Shown one piece after another: positions 33,065 through 40,600 of a stretch of 64,000 nt of DNA. Source of the stretch: an uncultured Muribaculaceae bacterium (GTDB taxonomy: Bacteria > Bacteroidota > Bacteroidia > Bacteroidales > Muribaculaceae); NCBI GenBank assembly GCA_910589055.1, contig CAJURN010000011.1, positions 1 to 64,000 of the forward strand, in the 5' to 3' direction. The first letter of the stretch is position 1; each line of letters opens with the position of its first letter. A model generated the notes under the pieces. It saw only the letters and a program-made list of their open reading frames with translations. It had not been told where the DNA came from and ran no database searches. The position numbers were made by a program, and so were the translations under genes.

Positions 33065-35166
33065 GATACTTTTTTCATATCTTCAAGACGAGCCTCAAGT
33101 TTGATAATTTCATCTCTCAGCCTGGCGGCAGTCATGAATTCCATTTCCTTGGCGGCTTTCACCATTTCTTCACGCATGCGGTTGATTGAACGCTGGAGCT
33201 CGGCCTCGTTCATGTACGGAACCACCGGATCGGCTGCGATATCCACCGATGTGGAATATTCCGAAGCGTACGGTACGGCCTCGGCGCTCCTGCGGCGCTC
33301 CTTTTTGTCGCGCTTGTCCGTCTGACGTGCCGGGCGCGAACTTGTACCGTAATCCATGTCCACCTCTTCCATCTCCATGCCAACGATGGCATTTCTGGCT
33401 TTGATAATCGCCTTTGGGGTGATTCCATGCTCTTCGTTGTAGGCAAGCTGTATGGCTCGGCGGCGCTCGGTCTCTTCAATGGTCTGCCGCATGGAGTCGG
33501 TAATCTTGTCGGCATACATTATCACCTCGCCGTTGAGATTTCGTGCCGCACGGCCTACGGTCTGAGTAAGCGAGCGGTGGCTGCGCAGAAATCCTTCCTT
33601 ATCGGCATCGAGAATCGCAACCAGCGACACCTCGGGCAAGTCGAGACCCTCACGAAGAAGATTCACACCGATAAGCACATCGTACACCCCTGCACGCAGC
33701 CCGTCGAGAATCTTGATTCGGTCCATCGTATCGACGTCGCTGTGGATGTAGGCCGTCTTAATCTTCAACTTCAGGAAATAATCGTTAAGCTCCTCGGCCA
33801 TACGCTTTGTAAGAGTTGTGACAAGCGTTCGCTCGCCTCGTTCAATCCTCTTCTGGATTTCCTCCATGAGGTCGTCAATCTGATTCAGAGAGGGGCGTAC
33901 ACGAATCAAGGGATCAAGCAATCCGGTAGGACGGATTACCTGCTCAACCACAACTCCTTCAACCTTTTCAAGCTCGTAGTCGGCAGGAGTGGCGCTTACG
34001 TAGATAACCTGACGAGTCATCCGCTCGAATTCCTCAAATTTAAGTGGACGGTTGTCCAAAGCAGCGGGCAGGCGGAAGCCGTATTCCACAAGATTCATCT
34101 TTCGCGAAAGGTCGCCGCCATACATGGCACGGATCTGCGGCACGGTCACATGACTCTCGTCGATAATCGTCAGATAGTCGTCCGGGAAATAATCAAGCAG
34201 GCAGAAAGGCCTCATTCCGGGCGCACGTCCGTCGAAATACCTTGAATAATTCTCTATTCCCTGGCAGTATCCGATTTCCTTAATCATCTCAACATCGTAA
34301 GTCACGCGTTCTTCCAGGCGGTGAGCCTCAAGTTCGCGGGCCTCACGGTTGAAGAAACGCACCTGGTCGCCGAGGTCGAGTTGAATTTGGGCAATAGCCG
34401 ATGCCTGACGCGCGGGAGAAGTGACGAAAAGATTGGCCGGATATATGTTGAAGCGGTCGTGGGAGCCGAGATTTGAATTTTCTTCAGGGCGTATTGTTAT
34501 TATGGACTCAATCTCATCGCCCCAGAAAACAACACGCACTATAATTTCTTCGTAAGCCAGACGGATATCCACCGTATCGCCCTTCACGCGGAAGTTTCCT
34601 CGCTGAAGCTCAACTTCAGTGCGGCAATACAGTGCCGCCACGAGCTGACGCAACAATGCGTTACGCGAGATTTTCTGCCCTACTTCAATCTTCACTACAT
34701 TGGCGTTGAAATCCTGAGGATTACCCATGCCGTAAAGACACGAAACCGACGAAACGACCACAACATCCCTTCGTCCGGAAAGCAATGCCGAAATTGTCGA
34801 AAGACGCAGGCGCTCAATCTCGTCGTTAATCATCAGGTCTTTCTCAATGTACTTGTCTACCGACGGGATGTAAGCCTCCGGTTGGTAATAATCATAATAT
34901 GATACAAAGTACTGCACCGAATTTTCGGGGAAGAACTGCTTGAACTCGCTATACAGCTGCGCGGCCAAAGTCTTGTTATGGCTCAGAATCAGGGTCGGCT
35001 TCCGCACATCCTGAATCACATTAGCCATTGTGAAAGTCTTGCCCGAGCCGGTGACTCCGAGAAGCACCTGCGATTCACGGCCTTCCTTCACGCCATCCGA
35101 CAATTGCCGTATAGCCTGAGGCTGGTCGCCCGTGGGTTCATATTGGGAATTAAGATTGAAATCCAT
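33061..35166 (-). CDS. uvrB: UvrABC system protein B
   Basis: Damage-verifying helicase-like subunit of nucleotide excision repair. The start MDFNLNSQYEPTGDQPQAI at 35166 is preferred over an ATG at 35187 that would precede the expected transcript start. The 701-aa product has Walker A GVTGSGKTFTM (residues about 38-48), the beta-hairpin FVSYYDYYQPEAYIP (about 90-105), DEAD-like DESHVTVPQ, the helicase motifs TLTKRMAEEL and QTVGRAARN, and a C-terminal UVR domain (MREEMVKAAKEMEFMTAARLRDEI). uvrA is in the same window but 14 kb away on the other strand. Confidence 0.98.
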   Translation of the reverse strand: MDFNLNSQYEPTGDQPQAIRQLSDGVKEGRESQVLLGVTGSGKTFTMANVIQDVRKPTLILSHNKTLAAQLYSEFKQFFPENSVQYFVSYYDYYQPEAYIPSVDKYIEKDLMINDEIERLRLSTISALLSGRRDVVVVSSVSCLYGMGNPQDFNANVVKIEVGQKISRNALLRQLVAALYCRTEVELQRGNFRVKGDTVDIRLAYEEIIVRVVFWGDEIESIITIRPEENSNLGSHDRFNIYPANLFVTSPARQASAIAQIQLDLGDQVRFFNREARELEAHRLEERVTYDVEMIKEIGYCQGIENYSRYFDGRAPGMRPFCLLDYFPDDYLTIIDESHVTVPQIRAMYGGDLSRKMNLVEYGFRLPAALDNRPLKFEEFERMTRQVIYVSATPADYELEKVEGVVVEQVIRPTGLLDPLIRVRPSLNQIDDLMEEIQKRIERGERTLVTTLTKRMAEELNDYFLKLKIKTAYIHSDVDTMDRIKILDGLRAGVYDVLIGVNLLREGLDLPEVSLVAILDADKEGFLRSHRSLTQTVGRAARNLNGEVIMYADKITDSMRQTIEETERRRAIQLAYNEEHGITPKAIIKARNAIVGMEMEEVDMDYGTSSRPARQTDKRDKKERRRSAEAVPYASEYSTSVDIAADPVVPYMNEAELQRSINRMREEMVKAAKEMEFMTAARLRDEIIKLEARLEDMKKVS

Positions 35167-35184
35167 ATAAATGTATATAACATG

Positions 35185-35192
35185 CAAAAGTA
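35185..35192 (-). promoter_or_regulatory. Promoter -7 element of uvrB-ygiQ
   Basis: TACTTTTG on the minus strand, 18 nt upstream of the uvrB ATG, predicting a leader of only about 12 nt. Confidence 0.5.
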
Positions 35193-35250
35193 CGAATTAG
35201 TAGGACGCGATGCAAAAAATCGCCTCTGTAAAATCCAAACATGAAATATT

Positions 35251-35282
35251 TTTTGAATGTTTATGAAAAAAGCGTAACTTTG
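35251..35282 (+). promoter_or_regulatory. Promoter of tRNA-Arg
   Basis: TTTTG (35251-35255), 19-nt spacer, TAACTTTG (35275-35282). Elements and spacing equal those of tRNA-Met. Here the predicted transcript has about 45 nt before the tRNA. Confidence 0.8.
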
Positions 35283-35334
35283 CACTCGCAAAGCAAAAAA
35301 CGGGCCTCAGCGCACACGGTTTTGCATTGACGAT

Positions 35335-35408
35335 GGTCCGGTAGCTCAGCTGGATAGAGCATCTGCCTTCTAAGCAGACGGTCCCGCGTTCGAGTCGCGG
35401 CCGGATCA
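35335..35408 (+). tRNA. tRNA-Arg (anticodon TCT)
   Basis: 74-nt cloverleaf: acceptor GGTCCGG/CCGGATC (one G-U pair), D stem GCTC/GAGC, anticodon stem TCTGC/GCAGA with loop CTTCTAA (anticodon TCT), T arm CCGCG-TTCGAGT-CGCGG, discriminator A. CCA is not encoded. It reads AGA (and probably AGG) codons. Confidence 0.95.
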
Positions 35409-35419
35409 CAACAACCTGT

Positions 35420-35458
35420 GAAGGCGAGAGAACCATTCTCCCGCCTTCATTTGTTTTA
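35420..35458 (+). terminator. Terminator of tRNA-Arg
   Basis: GAAGGCG (35420-35426) pairs with CGCCTTC (35442-35448), with an inner GAGA/TCTC pairing, followed by ATTTGTTTTAT. Confidence 0.8.
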
Positions 35459-35476
35459 TATTAAAGTCTCTCTGAT

Positions 35477-35686
35477 ATGACACAGTTTATCTTGACTATC
35501 GAAGATCCAAAGGATGTTTCTCTTATCAAGAAACTTCTTGCTAAATTTGACGGTGTGACTCTCAAAAAGAACAGTTGCAAACGTAAAACCGGCCTTGACG
35601 AGGCTCTGGAAGATGTTGCTGCCGGACGAGTTACACGATATGAATCCGTAGACGAAATGTTTGAAAAACTTGGTACTGAATTATAA
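35477..35686 (+). CDS. Small antitoxin-like protein, 69 aa
   Basis: Short soluble protein (MTQFILTIEDPKDVSLIKKLLAKFDGV...) with a beta strand, two helices and a C-terminal segment TGLDEALEDVAAGRVTRYESVDEMFEKL that resembles the C-terminal toxin-binding region of small type II antitoxins found beside RelE/ParE-like toxins. No toxin gene follows or precedes: the next 1.17 kb lacks any convincing protein gene, and upstream is tRNA-Arg. It may be an orphan or have lost its partner. Family assignment is weak; the open frame itself, with a sensible start and codon use, is well supported. Confidence 0.65.
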   Translation: MTQFILTIEDPKDVSLIKKLLAKFDGVTLKKNSCKRKTGLDEALEDVAAGRVTRYESVDEMFEKLGTEL

Positions 35687-35803
35687 ATTATCGTAAGCCC
35701 AACCCACACAAACCGAATGTTAAGCACTTTTATTAACATATTCGCAAAAGCTTTGCGGCTATTTCAATAGGCTTTACAAGCTTGCCGCATCAGCTTTTCA
35801 ACC

Positions 35804-35838
35804 TTAGCCCTGACCGCGTGACGGTTGGGGCTTTATTT
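35804..35838 (+). terminator. Terminator-like hairpin downstream of the antitoxin-like gene
   Basis: AGCCCTGACCG (35806-35816) pairs with CGGTTGGGGCT (35822-35832) with G-U/mismatch at two places, then TTTATTTGTCTTTTT. Confidence 0.65.
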
Positions 35839-35867
35839 GTCTTTTTGCTAAGCTTGTATTATCTTTG
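35836..35867 (+). promoter_or_regulatory. Promoter of the candidate non-coding RNA
   Basis: TTTG (35836-35839), 20-nt spacer, TATCTTTG (35860-35867). Predicted transcript start about 35871-35874, just before the first base-paired segment of the RNA. Confidence 0.65.
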
Positions 35868-35871
35868 CGAT

Positions 35872-36065
35872 TGAAGAACTTGAAGGAATGAAGCTTCGGC
35901 ACATTGCCGCAACTCCAAACCAGCGAATTAGAAGAACTCAACCGTAATCGTTACGAACTTAAATCGCCAAACTCTAAAAATAAGCTCGAAACTCATAATA
36001 ATTAAAGTTTGTCAAGTTCCCCGATTTGCCGGGACACGGCCTCGATTCGTTCGAGGCTTTTTTTT
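35872..36065 (+). ncRNA. Candidate non-coding RNA, about 190 nt
   Basis: Bounded by a full promoter and a strong intrinsic terminator, with no protein frame that has a sensible start. Visible pairing: a closing helix GAACTTGA (35876-35883) with TCAAGTTC (36012-36019); hairpins CGGCA-CAT-TGCCG (35897-35909) and CGTAA-TCG-TTACG (35942-35954); CCCG/CGGG near 36020-36033; and the terminator stem. An in-frame stretch of 33 codons from a TTG exists but runs through both hairpins. I cannot assign a known RNA family. About 190 nt is in the range of 6S RNA, but I see no decisive 6S feature. Confidence 0.5.
36039..36065 (+). terminator. Terminator of the candidate non-coding RNA
   Basis: GCCTCGA (36039-36045), loop TTCGT, TCGAGGC (36051-36057), then eight T. 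A textbook intrinsic terminator with no protein gene directly upstream. Confidence 0.88.
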
Positions 36066-36290
36066 GTTAATAATGTTAGTGAACTCTTGCAATTTTATAC
36101 TTATCTTTGCAATCGCATGGCATAGAAACTCATACTATATTGCGAAACTGCGTTATTGGCATGCCACGGTCATGATGGAAAACGGTTACTCTACTCTCTT
36201 TCTTGGTAACAGTAATGGATTCCACGTTTTCTGTATATAAACCTTTCATATAATCCGCTTAGAGAATCCGGTGGAAAAATTTAACTGCTT

Positions 36291-36416
36291 ATAAAACGAT
36301 ATGTTTGCGGCTCTCTCCTGGCAATAATGATTGCCATGCCATCTTTAGCCCAAAGCGTTGATGGAACAACTTTTAGCGATGAATTTTTCAATTTAGATTC
36401 AACCGAACATATATAA
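36291..36416 (+). pseudogene. Remnant of a secreted-protein gene (signal peptide only)
   Basis: A frame of 41 codons reads ?-KRYVCGSLLAIMIAMPSLAQS followed by about 20 residues and a stop. The first 20 residues look like a complete signal peptide with a cleavage site after SLAQ, but the codon where the start should be is ATA (36291-36293) instead of ATG, and the mature part is cut short (ends NLDSTEHI). The next ATG in frame (36327) falls inside the signal's hydrophobic core. Best read as a decayed gene start; a functional use is not supported. Confidence 0.4.
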
Positions 36417-36712
36417 AAAGCAAGTTCCGCGTAGCGTAATGCTGCGCGGAACTTGTATAAGCCACACCAAAGGATGCGATGAAACTCCGAGTAGACAGGA
36501 TTTGAGTGCTCGCCGTCCTTTGTAATCCGCCTGGCATAAAAGCACCTCACGAATGAGGTTGGGGCCCGCCATTGGCCGACTAAGCTTGTCTCGGTATTTC
36601 ATGTAAATTTGAAGAGTTTCCCAATCCACTTTGATGTGGTATGCTTTTGTTCCGAAATCATATTCTAATAAAGATTCTGATTCCGTCCGACTCTCTTGTC
36701 GCTTTGATTTTA
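36415..36712 (-). ncRNA. Candidate minus-strand non-coding RNA, about 300 nt
   Basis: Lies between a minus-strand promoter (36718-36749) and a strong minus-strand terminator (36421-36455 with CTTTTTATAT). Hairpins seen on the minus strand include CGGAATCA pairing with TGATTTCG (one G-U) and ACCTCA-TTCG-TGAGGT (about 36541-36556 region). An open frame of 76 codons (36629-36399) exists but begins with GTG, runs straight through the terminator and has no recognisable likeness. No tmRNA or RNase P hallmark sequence was seen. Weaker case than the plus-strand candidate. Confidence 0.3.
36421..36455 (-). terminator. Strong minus-strand terminator hairpin
   Basis: CAAGTTCCGCG (36421-36431) pairs perfectly with CGCGGAACTTG (36445-36455), with inner AGC/GCT; on the minus strand it is followed by CTTTTTATAT. 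Confidence 0.85.
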
Positions 36713-36717
36713 TAACG

Positions 36718-36749
36718 CAAAGTTAGCGCTTAGTGTTCAAACTCGCAAG
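36718..36749 (-). promoter_or_regulatory. Minus-strand promoter in the non-coding block
   Basis: On the minus strand: CTTG (36746-36749), 20-nt spacer, TAACTTTG (36718-36725), the same -7 element as the tRNA genes. Points into the minus-strand candidate RNA. Confidence 0.55.
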
Positions 36750-36809
36750 AGTCGGGTGAATGTTTTTCAAATTTTTGGGTTAAAAATTCACTTCTTCAAA
36801 AAAAATCCG

Positions 36810-36817
36810 TAACTTTG
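36810..36817 (+). promoter_or_regulatory. Promoter -7 element of the Crp/Fnr-like gene
   Basis: TAACTTTG, 43 nt upstream of the ATG at 36861; no clear -33 TTTG at the right distance. Confidence 0.5.
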
Positions 36818-36860
36818 CATGTTGTAAAGCATCATTATCCGACATAGTATTTAACTTCCT

Positions 36861-37559
36861 ATGCTGAAAGCGACACTCCAGAAAGTTATAGATGAAGACA
36901 TGGCCGAAATCTGGTCCATTCTCACGAGCGACGAAAAACGTCTCATCGCCGACAATCTGTCCATACACTCCTTCAAGAAAAATCAGATTATATATGCCGA
37001 AGGCGACCAGCCTGAATATCTATGGTGCCTGCTCAAAGGAAAGGTTAAGAAATTCAAGGAAGGTGTCGGAGGCCGTGTTCAGATTCTGCGCCTCATCCGT
37101 CCGGTACAATATTTCGGCTACCGCGCTTACTTCGCCCAGGAGCCGTATGTGTCAAGTGCCGGAGCTTTCGAGCCGTCGACCTTAGGAGCGATACCTCTCG
37201 ACCTCGTGCGCGAGATTATATGCAAGAACAACAATCTCGCATGGTTCTTCATCCAGGAACTGTCGCGCAATTTGGGAGGCTCGGATACAAGGATAGTCAA
37301 CCTCACTCAGAAACACATCCGCGGACGTCTTGCCGAAGCGCTTATCGTACTGCTTGACAACTACGGATACGAGGACGACAACTCCACCCTGAAGATTTAC
37401 ATGGCGCGCGAAGATCTTGCCAACCTTTCAAACATGACTACATCAAATGCCATCCGCACGCTCTCGTCTTTCGTAAGTGAGAAGATTTTGCTCGTCGACG
37501 GACGCCGCATAAAGATTATAAACGAGTCGATTCTGCGCAAGATCAGTAAATTCGGATAA
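36861..37559 (+). CDS. Crp/Fnr family transcriptional regulator
   Basis: A 232-aa regulator: cyclic-nucleotide-binding-like beta-barrel (residues about 25-130: IHSFKKNQIIYAEGDQPEYLWCLLKGKVKKF, ILRLIRPVQYFGYRAYFA), a dimerisation helix (WFFIQELSRNLGGSDTRIVNL) and a C-terminal winged helix (MAREDLANLSNMTTSNAIRTLSSFVSEKILLVDGRRIKII, about 185-225). No Cys cluster as in Fnr, so it is not an evident oxygen sensor; the arginine/serine ligand pattern of true cAMP receptors is not clear either. Its targets are unknown. It is a single-gene unit whose terminator overlaps the purL promoter. Confidence 0.92.
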   Translation: MLKATLQKVIDEDMAEIWSILTSDEKRLIADNLSIHSFKKNQIIYAEGDQPEYLWCLLKGKVKKFKEGVGGRVQILRLIRPVQYFGYRAYFAQEPYVSSAGAFEPSTLGAIPLDLVREIICKNNNLAWFFIQELSRNLGGSDTRIVNLTQKHIRGRLAEALIVLLDNYGYEDDNSTLKIYMAREDLANLSNMTTSNAIRTLSSFVSEKILLVDGRRIKIINESILRKISKFG

Positions 37560-37574
37560 TATAATAATGTATTG

Positions 37575-37609
37575 ACAATTCATCCCTTGCCGGATGAATT
37601 GTTTTTTTT
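37575..37609 (+). terminator. Terminator of the Crp/Fnr-like gene
   Basis: ACAATTCATCC (37575-37585) pairs with GGATGAATTGT (37592-37602), followed by a run of T to 37609. The end of the stem is also the -33 element of the purL promoter. Confidence 0.88.
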
Positions 37610-37629
37610 AAATAAAAACCGTACTTTTG
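37599..37629 (+). promoter_or_regulatory. Promoter of purL
   Basis: TTG (37599-37601), 20-nt spacer, TACTTTTG (37622-37629). Leader of about 35 nt to the ATG at 37671. I see no purine riboswitch in it. Confidence 0.6.
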
Positions 37630-37670
37630 CAGTAAATTTTCCAACAATAAATCAAACCACTCCGCTACAC

Positions 37671-40600
37671 ATGGTTGTATTCTTCAAGAAAGGCGCAGAC
37701 AAGATCTACGCAGTCGAGACAAACCACAGTTTCGACACTTCCGAAAAAGAAAAACTGCAATGGCTCCTTGACGGGGCACGTCCTTTGACGTCCACATCCG
37801 TAAAAGGCACCTTCATCGGGCCGCGTAAAGAAATGATAACTCCATGGAGCACAAATGCCGTCGAGATTACTCAGAACATGGGTCTCGTCGGCATTTCTCG
37901 TATCGAGGAATTCAATTTATCCCGCGACGAGGCTCCGAGTCATGACCCTATGCTCCAGCGCATCTATCAGGGCTTGACACCCAAGGTCTTTTCAGTTGAC
38001 ACCGTGGCTGAGCCGGTGGTTCATATCCAGGATCTTGAGTCTTATAACGAAGAGCAGGGTCTTGCCCTGAGCAAAGACGAAGTGGAATACCTTCGCGGAC
38101 TTTCCGAGAAATTGGGTCGTCCCCTCACCGACAGTGAGGTCTTCGGTTTCTCTCAGGTTAATTCCGAACACTGCCGCCATAAAATTTTCAACGGAACATT
38201 CATAATCGACGGCGAGGAAAAACCTCTTTCTCTCTTCAAACTTATCAAGAAAACATCCTCCGAAAACCCCAACGGTCTTGTATCGGCATATAAGGATAAT
38301 GTGGCTTTCGTAAAAGGTCCTAAAATCCAACAGTTCTACCCCGTAAATCCCGACCGTCCCGATTACTTTGAAGAAAAGGAAATCGACACCGTAATCTCGC
38401 TCAAAGCCGAGACCCACAACTTCCCCACAACGGTAGAACCTTTCAATGGCGCTGCAACCGGTACCGGCGGCGAAATCCGCGACCGTCTCGGCGGTGGCCG
38501 TGCCAGTCTTCCGATTGCCGGTACAGCCGTGTACATGACCTCTTATCCGCGCCTGAGCGAGGAACAGCGCTGGCAATACGCCATCGACCCCCGCAAATGG
38601 CTCTATCAGACTCCTGCCGAAATTCTTGTGAAGGCATCCAACGGCGCATCCGATTTCGGCAATAAGTTCGGTCAGCCGCTCATCTGTGGCTCACTGCTTA
38701 CATTCGAACATGCCGAAAACGGCAAGACATATGCCTACGACAAGGTTATCATGCTTGCCGGCGGTGTCGGTTTCGCAGCCAAGAAGGACGCAATCAAGGG
38801 CGAACCCAAGCCCGGACAGAGCGTGGTGATTTCCGGCGGCGACAACTACCGCATCGGAATGGGCGGCGGAGCGGTATCTTCGGTTGAGACCGGACGCTAC
38901 GCCAATGCAATCGAGCTTAATGCCGTGCAACGTGCCAACCCCGAAATGCAGAAGCGCGTATCCAACGTAATCCGCGCCCTTGCCGAAAGTGCTTTCAACC
39001 CCATCGTATCCATCCACGATCACGGTGCCGGAGGCCATCTCAACGCTCTTTCCGAACTTATCGAAAGTACAGGCGGACGCATCGACATTTCCGCGTTACC
39101 CGTAGGCGATCCCACCCTTTCGGCCAAGGAAATCATCGGCAACGAAAGCCAGGAACGAATGGGCATGGTGATTGATTCCGAGAATATTCCTTTGGTTGAG
39201 CGCATCGCTCAGCGCGAACGCGCTCCGCTCTATGTTGTGGGAGAAACAACCGGCGACCATCGCCTTACATTCGCCCTCAACGACGGCACCAATCCCATCG
39301 ACCTTGAAGTGGCCGACATGCTCGGCAATTCGCCCAAGACGATTATCACCGACAATACTGTAAAGGCTGAATTTGAAGATGCGAAAACCGCATCTTCCGA
39401 AATCGAGAAATACATTTCGTCGGTGCTCATGCTCGAATCTGTTGCCTGCAAGGACTGGCTCACAAACAAGGTTGACCGCTCCGTGACCGGAAAAATCGCC
39501 CGTCAGCAGTGCGTTGGCGAAATCCAGCTTCCTCTGAGCGACTGCGGTGTAGTATCGCTCGATTACCGAGGCCGCAAAGGTATAGCAACATCAATCGGAC
39601 ACGCCCCTGCCGTTGCCCTGGCAAATCCCGCAGCAGGCTCACGCATAGCTGTGGCCGAAGCGCTCACCAATATTGTAGGCGCCGACCTCCACAAGGGTCT
39701 CAAGAGTGTTTCGCTCAGCGCCAACTGGATGTGGCCTTGCAAAAACGAAGGGGAGGATGCCGCACTCTACTCTGCCGTAGAGGCTTGCAGCGACTTCGCT
39801 TGTGCCCTCGGAATCAACATTCCCACGGGCAAAGACAGCCTGTCCATGACACAGAAATACTCGGCCGACGGAACCAAGGTCTATGCCCCCGGCACGGTCA
39901 TTATTTCCGCTGCAGCACCTGTCAACAACATACGCCGTACAGTCAGCCCCGTAGTGCGTCCCGTAGCAAATTCCACATTATATTATATAGATTTCAGCAG
40001 CGACAGTCTCCGTCTCGGCGGCTCAGCTCTCTCACAGGTTCTCTCGAAAGTCGGTTCCGATACTCCCGACGTAAAAGATGCGGCAGCTTTTGCCAAGGCT
40101 TTCGATGCCGTGCAGAGTCTTGTGCGCAACCGCAAGCTCCTTGCCATGCACGACGTAAGCGCCGGAGGTCTTGTAACCACTCTTCTTGAAATGCTCTTCC
40201 CGAGCACACGCGGCGGCCTGAAATTCTACACCGACGGATTCAAGATGTACGGAGAGACCGACCTCGTGAAGATTCTCTTCGCTGAAAACCCCGCACTCGT
40301 AATACAGGTTGACGATGCCCGAAAGGAAAGTGTCGAAGCTCTTCTCGACAAAGAAGGCGTGAAGTACTTCCCCATCGCGACTCCGACCGATGAGCGTGTG
40401 ATTCAGATCACACATGGCGACGACATACATCTTGTACCCGTCGATTCCATGCGCCGTGTATGGTTCACACCGTCCTATCTTCTCGACCGCATCCAGTCGG
40501 GCGAGGAATGTGCAGCGAAGCGCTTCAACAACTTCGACAAGCAGCCACTCAAATATCTCCTTCCCAAAGACTTCAAAGGCCGCCTTGCCGACCGCGGTCT

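Larger units (their letters stand above)
35687..36860. other. 1.17-kb stretch without a convincing protein gene
   Basis: Holds, in order: small hairpins after the antitoxin-like gene, a terminator-like hairpin (35806-35832), a promoter (35836-35867) and hairpin-rich segment ending in a strong terminator (36039-36065), an AT-rich part with a lone -7-like TATCTTTG (36102-36109) and an open frame of about 45 codons without a sensible start (36106-36239), the remnant of a secreted-protein start (36291-36416), a strong minus-strand terminator hairpin (36421-36455), and the structured minus-strand stretch up to a promoter at 36718-36749. The last 110 nt hold the promoter region of the Crp-like gene. 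Confidence 0.7.

Noticed and set aside
35872..36065. 6S RNA as the identity of the plus-strand candidate
   Set aside because: Length fits, but the interior is broken into small hairpins rather than one long rod with a central bubble, so I did not name it.
36102..36239. -7-like element followed by an open frame of about 45 codons
   Set aside because: No -33 partner at a suitable distance, no sensible start codon and no family likeness for the frame.
36399..36629. Minus-strand frame of 76 codons in the gene-poor block
   Set aside because: It starts with GTG, passes straight through a strong terminator hairpin, and shows no recognisable motif; treated as chance within a structured transcript.
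36415..36712. tmRNA, RNase P RNA or SRP RNA in the gene-poor block
   Set aside because: I looked for the tRNA-like ends of tmRNA, the GAGGAAAGTCC-type core of RNase P RNA and the SRP tip sequence on both strands and saw none; identity left open.
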